From Pseudoduganella flava (lineage in GTDB: Bacteria; Pseudomonadota; Gammaproteobacteria; Burkholderiales; Burkholderiaceae_D), in the NCBI RefSeq assembly GCF_007830495.1, contig NZ_VLKW01000009.1:186001-250000 (forward strand): DNA of 64,000 nucleotides, written 5' to 3'. Of this stretch, positions 62,833 to 64,000 are shown piece by piece; the first letter of the stretch is position 1, and each line of letters starts with the position of its first letter. Position numbers and translations under genes: made by a program. Under the pieces are notes generated by a model. It was not told the DNA's origin. It worked only from the letters and a program-made list of their open reading frames with translations, and did not search any database.

Positions 62833-63503
62833 TGCAGGAAGCCTGGACAGCCCTCGGCCTGTCGCTGAAGGTGGCGCTGTGGGCCACGGCGATCGACATC
62901 GTGCTCGGCGTGGCGCTCGGCTGGCTGCTGGCGCGCGTGCGCTTTCCCGGCCGTGAACTGCTCGATGCGCTGTTGACCTTGCCGATGGTGATGCCGCCGA
63001 CGGTGCTGGGCTACTACCTCTTGGTCGTCATCGGCCGCAACGGCCCGCTGGGCCGCTGGCTGCACGACGCGTTCGGCATCAACCTGATCTTCACGTGGGA
63101 GGCCGCCGTGCTGGCCGCGGCCGTCGTTGCGCTGCCGCTCGTGCTGAAGGCCGCCCGTTCGGCGTTCGAGACGGTCGACCCGCAACTGGAGCAGGCCGCG
63201 CGCGTACTCGGCATCTCCAGCTTCGCCGTGTTCCTGCGCGTGACGTTGCCGCTGGCGTGGCGCGGCGTGCTGGCCGGCGCGCTGCTCGCATTCGCCCGCT
63301 CGATGGGCGAGTTCGGCGCGACGCTGATGGTGGCCGGCAGCATCCCCGGCAAGACGCAGACCTTGTCGATCGCCGTCTACGAAGCCGTGCAGGCGGGGCA
63401 GGACGACACGGCGAACCTGCTGGTGCTCGTTACGTCCGTCACGTGCGTCGTCGTGCTGCTGCTGGCCGGCCGTCTCGCCCCGCCGCGCAAGGTGCTGCCA
63501 TGA
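62832..63503 (+). CDS. modB: Molybdate ABC transporter permease
   Basis: This 223-residue inner-membrane permease has five or six helices and the ABC-permease EAA loop (EQAARVLGISSFAVFLRVTLP) that contacts ModC. LPMVMPPTVLGYYLLVVIG is conserved in ModB, and RSMGEFGATLMVAGSIPGKTQTL is typical of molybdate and sulfate permeases. It is coupled to modA by a 1-bp overlap and to modC by a 4-bp overlap. Confidence 0.95.
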   Translation: MQEAWTALGLSLKVALWATAIDIVLGVALGWLLARVRFPGRELLDALLTLPMVMPPTVLGYYLLVVIGRNGPLGRWLHDAFGINLIFTWEAAVLAAAVVALPLVLKAARSAFETVDPQLEQAARVLGISSFAVFLRVTLPLAWRGVLAGALLAFARSMGEFGATLMVAGSIPGKTQTLSIAVYEAVQAGQDDTANLLVLVTSVTCVVVLLLAGRLAPPRKVLP

Positions 63504-64000
63504 TCCGCGTCGACATCGCCGCCACGTTGCGCGCCGGCGCGCGCGAGTTCCGGCTGAACGCGCGCTTCGCGTCGCAAGCCAAGCGGGTGGTGATCTATGG
63601 CGCGTCCGGCGCAGGCAAGAGCCAGATGCTGAAGGCGATCGCGGGCCTGGCGCGCCCCGATGCAGGTGTCATCGAGCTGGCGGGCCGCGTGCTGTTCGAC
63701 AGCGCGCGCCGCATCGACGTGCCGGCCCGGCGCCGTAACGTGGGCTACCTGTTCCAGGACTACGCGCTGTTCCCGCACCTGAACGTGCGGCAGAATATCG
63801 CGTTCGGCCTCGCGCGCGGCGTGTTCAATCCGCCGCGCCAGGCCGACGGCGCGGCGCTGGCATACTGGCTGGACGCGTTCGAGCTGGGGGCATGTGCGCA
63901 CCAGATGCCGGACCAGCTGTCCGGCGGCCAGCGGCAGCGCGTGGCGCTGGCCCGCGCGCTGATCGCCGAACCGGCGGCGCTGCTGCTGGACGAGCCGTTC
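63500..64000 (+). CDS. modC: Molybdate ABC transporter ATPase (N-terminal part)
   Basis: The first 167 codons are present and the gene runs off the right edge. Walker A (GASGAGKS), Q loop (YLFQDYALFPHL), ABC signature (LSGGQRQRVALARAL) and Walker B (ALLLDEPF) are all intact. It energises ModAB. ATG 63500 overlaps the modB stop. The C-terminal TOBE molybdate-binding domain expected in ModC lies outside the window. Confidence 0.95.
   Translation, partial: MIRVDIAATLRAGAREFRLNARFASQAKRVVIYGASGAGKSQMLKAIAGLARPDAGVIELAGRVLFDSARRIDVPARRRNVGYLFQDYALFPHLNVRQNIAFGLARGVFNPPRQADGAALAYWLDAFELGACAHQMPDQLSGGQRQRVALARALIAEPAALLLDEPF

Noticed and set aside
1..64000. tRNA, rRNA and known riboswitch genes
   Set aside because: Reading by eye, I saw no cloverleaf with a T-loop GTTCRANNC and CCA end, no rRNA signature and no recognisable riboswitch core. 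A covariance-model scan would be needed to exclude small RNAs.

Overview
The window is high-GC DNA from a betaproteobacterium of the Oxalobacteraceae, most likely Massilia or a close relative. The evidence is a PEP-CTERM exosortase substrate, a Gcr-type 'site-specific recombinase' membrane protein, a betaproteobacterial porin, small repeats built on GGGGTCAGACCC, and many glycine-zipper, BON and OmpA envelope proteins. I see no rRNA, tRNA, CRISPR array, insertion sequence or prophage. Genus assignment is inference from gene content.

Layout. 0-7 kb: the start of a sigma-54 activator diverges from a lanthanide-type PQQ alcohol dehydrogenase that has a good -24/-12 promoter; then a PEP mutase-family enzyme coupled to an Ada/AlkA-type protein, a PEP-CTERM protein and an MgtC/DUF4010 membrane protein. 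7-17 kb: two poorly known proteins (one with a long Asn-Ala-Val repeat), a PAP2 phosphatase/lipid kinase/phosphoesterase cluster, a lipoprotein phospholipase D coupled to Gcr, and a porin. 17-35 kb: a dense envelope and stress region with OmpA-type proteins, glycine-zipper lipoproteins, BON proteins, AsmA, a ferritin-like protein, the YqjD/YqjE/YqjK set, a patatin, an AI-2E family permease, a YihY protein and several tiny membrane proteins. 35-50 kb: MtfA peptidase, histidine kinase, HD-GYP regulator, UspA, a DksA-like protein, hydroxypyruvate isomerase, RhlE helicase, SuhB/TrmJ, a Tat/GMC oxidoreductase pair and a lipase. 50-64 kb: a 1205-residue REC-REC-GAF-PAS-GGDEF-EAL-REC protein, TetR and LOG genes, a nuclease-family protein, an AT-richer two-gene island (HEPN-like plus caspase-like), a GH1 glycosidase with an SDR, a YgjP-like peptidase diverging from cho, and modABC running off the right edge.

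Two observations stand out. First, a 14-bp palindrome, GTDCG-N4-CGHAC, lies upstream of at least ten transcription units of the envelope/stress region. In nearly every case a plausible -10 hexamer begins 29.5-30.5 bp from its centre, the geometry of a class II Crp/Fnr-activated promoter. One copy lies between the Crp/Fnr-family gene at 19870 and its divergent neighbour, so this regulator may control an undescribed envelope-stress regulon that includes itself. Second, 57.1-58.4 kb holds a HEPN-like protein (RNKFAH motif) and a small caspase/CHAT-like protein (His79/Cys121) as a two-gene unit of foreign-looking composition, a candidate defence or abortive-infection module.

Other points are an AlkA domain lacking its catalytic helix-hairpin-helix, a ModE-type Mo-box before modA, a possibly leaderless uspA, two stem-loops in an ompA leader, and three short genes of 47-50 codons (18324, 28692, 37774) that are easily missed.
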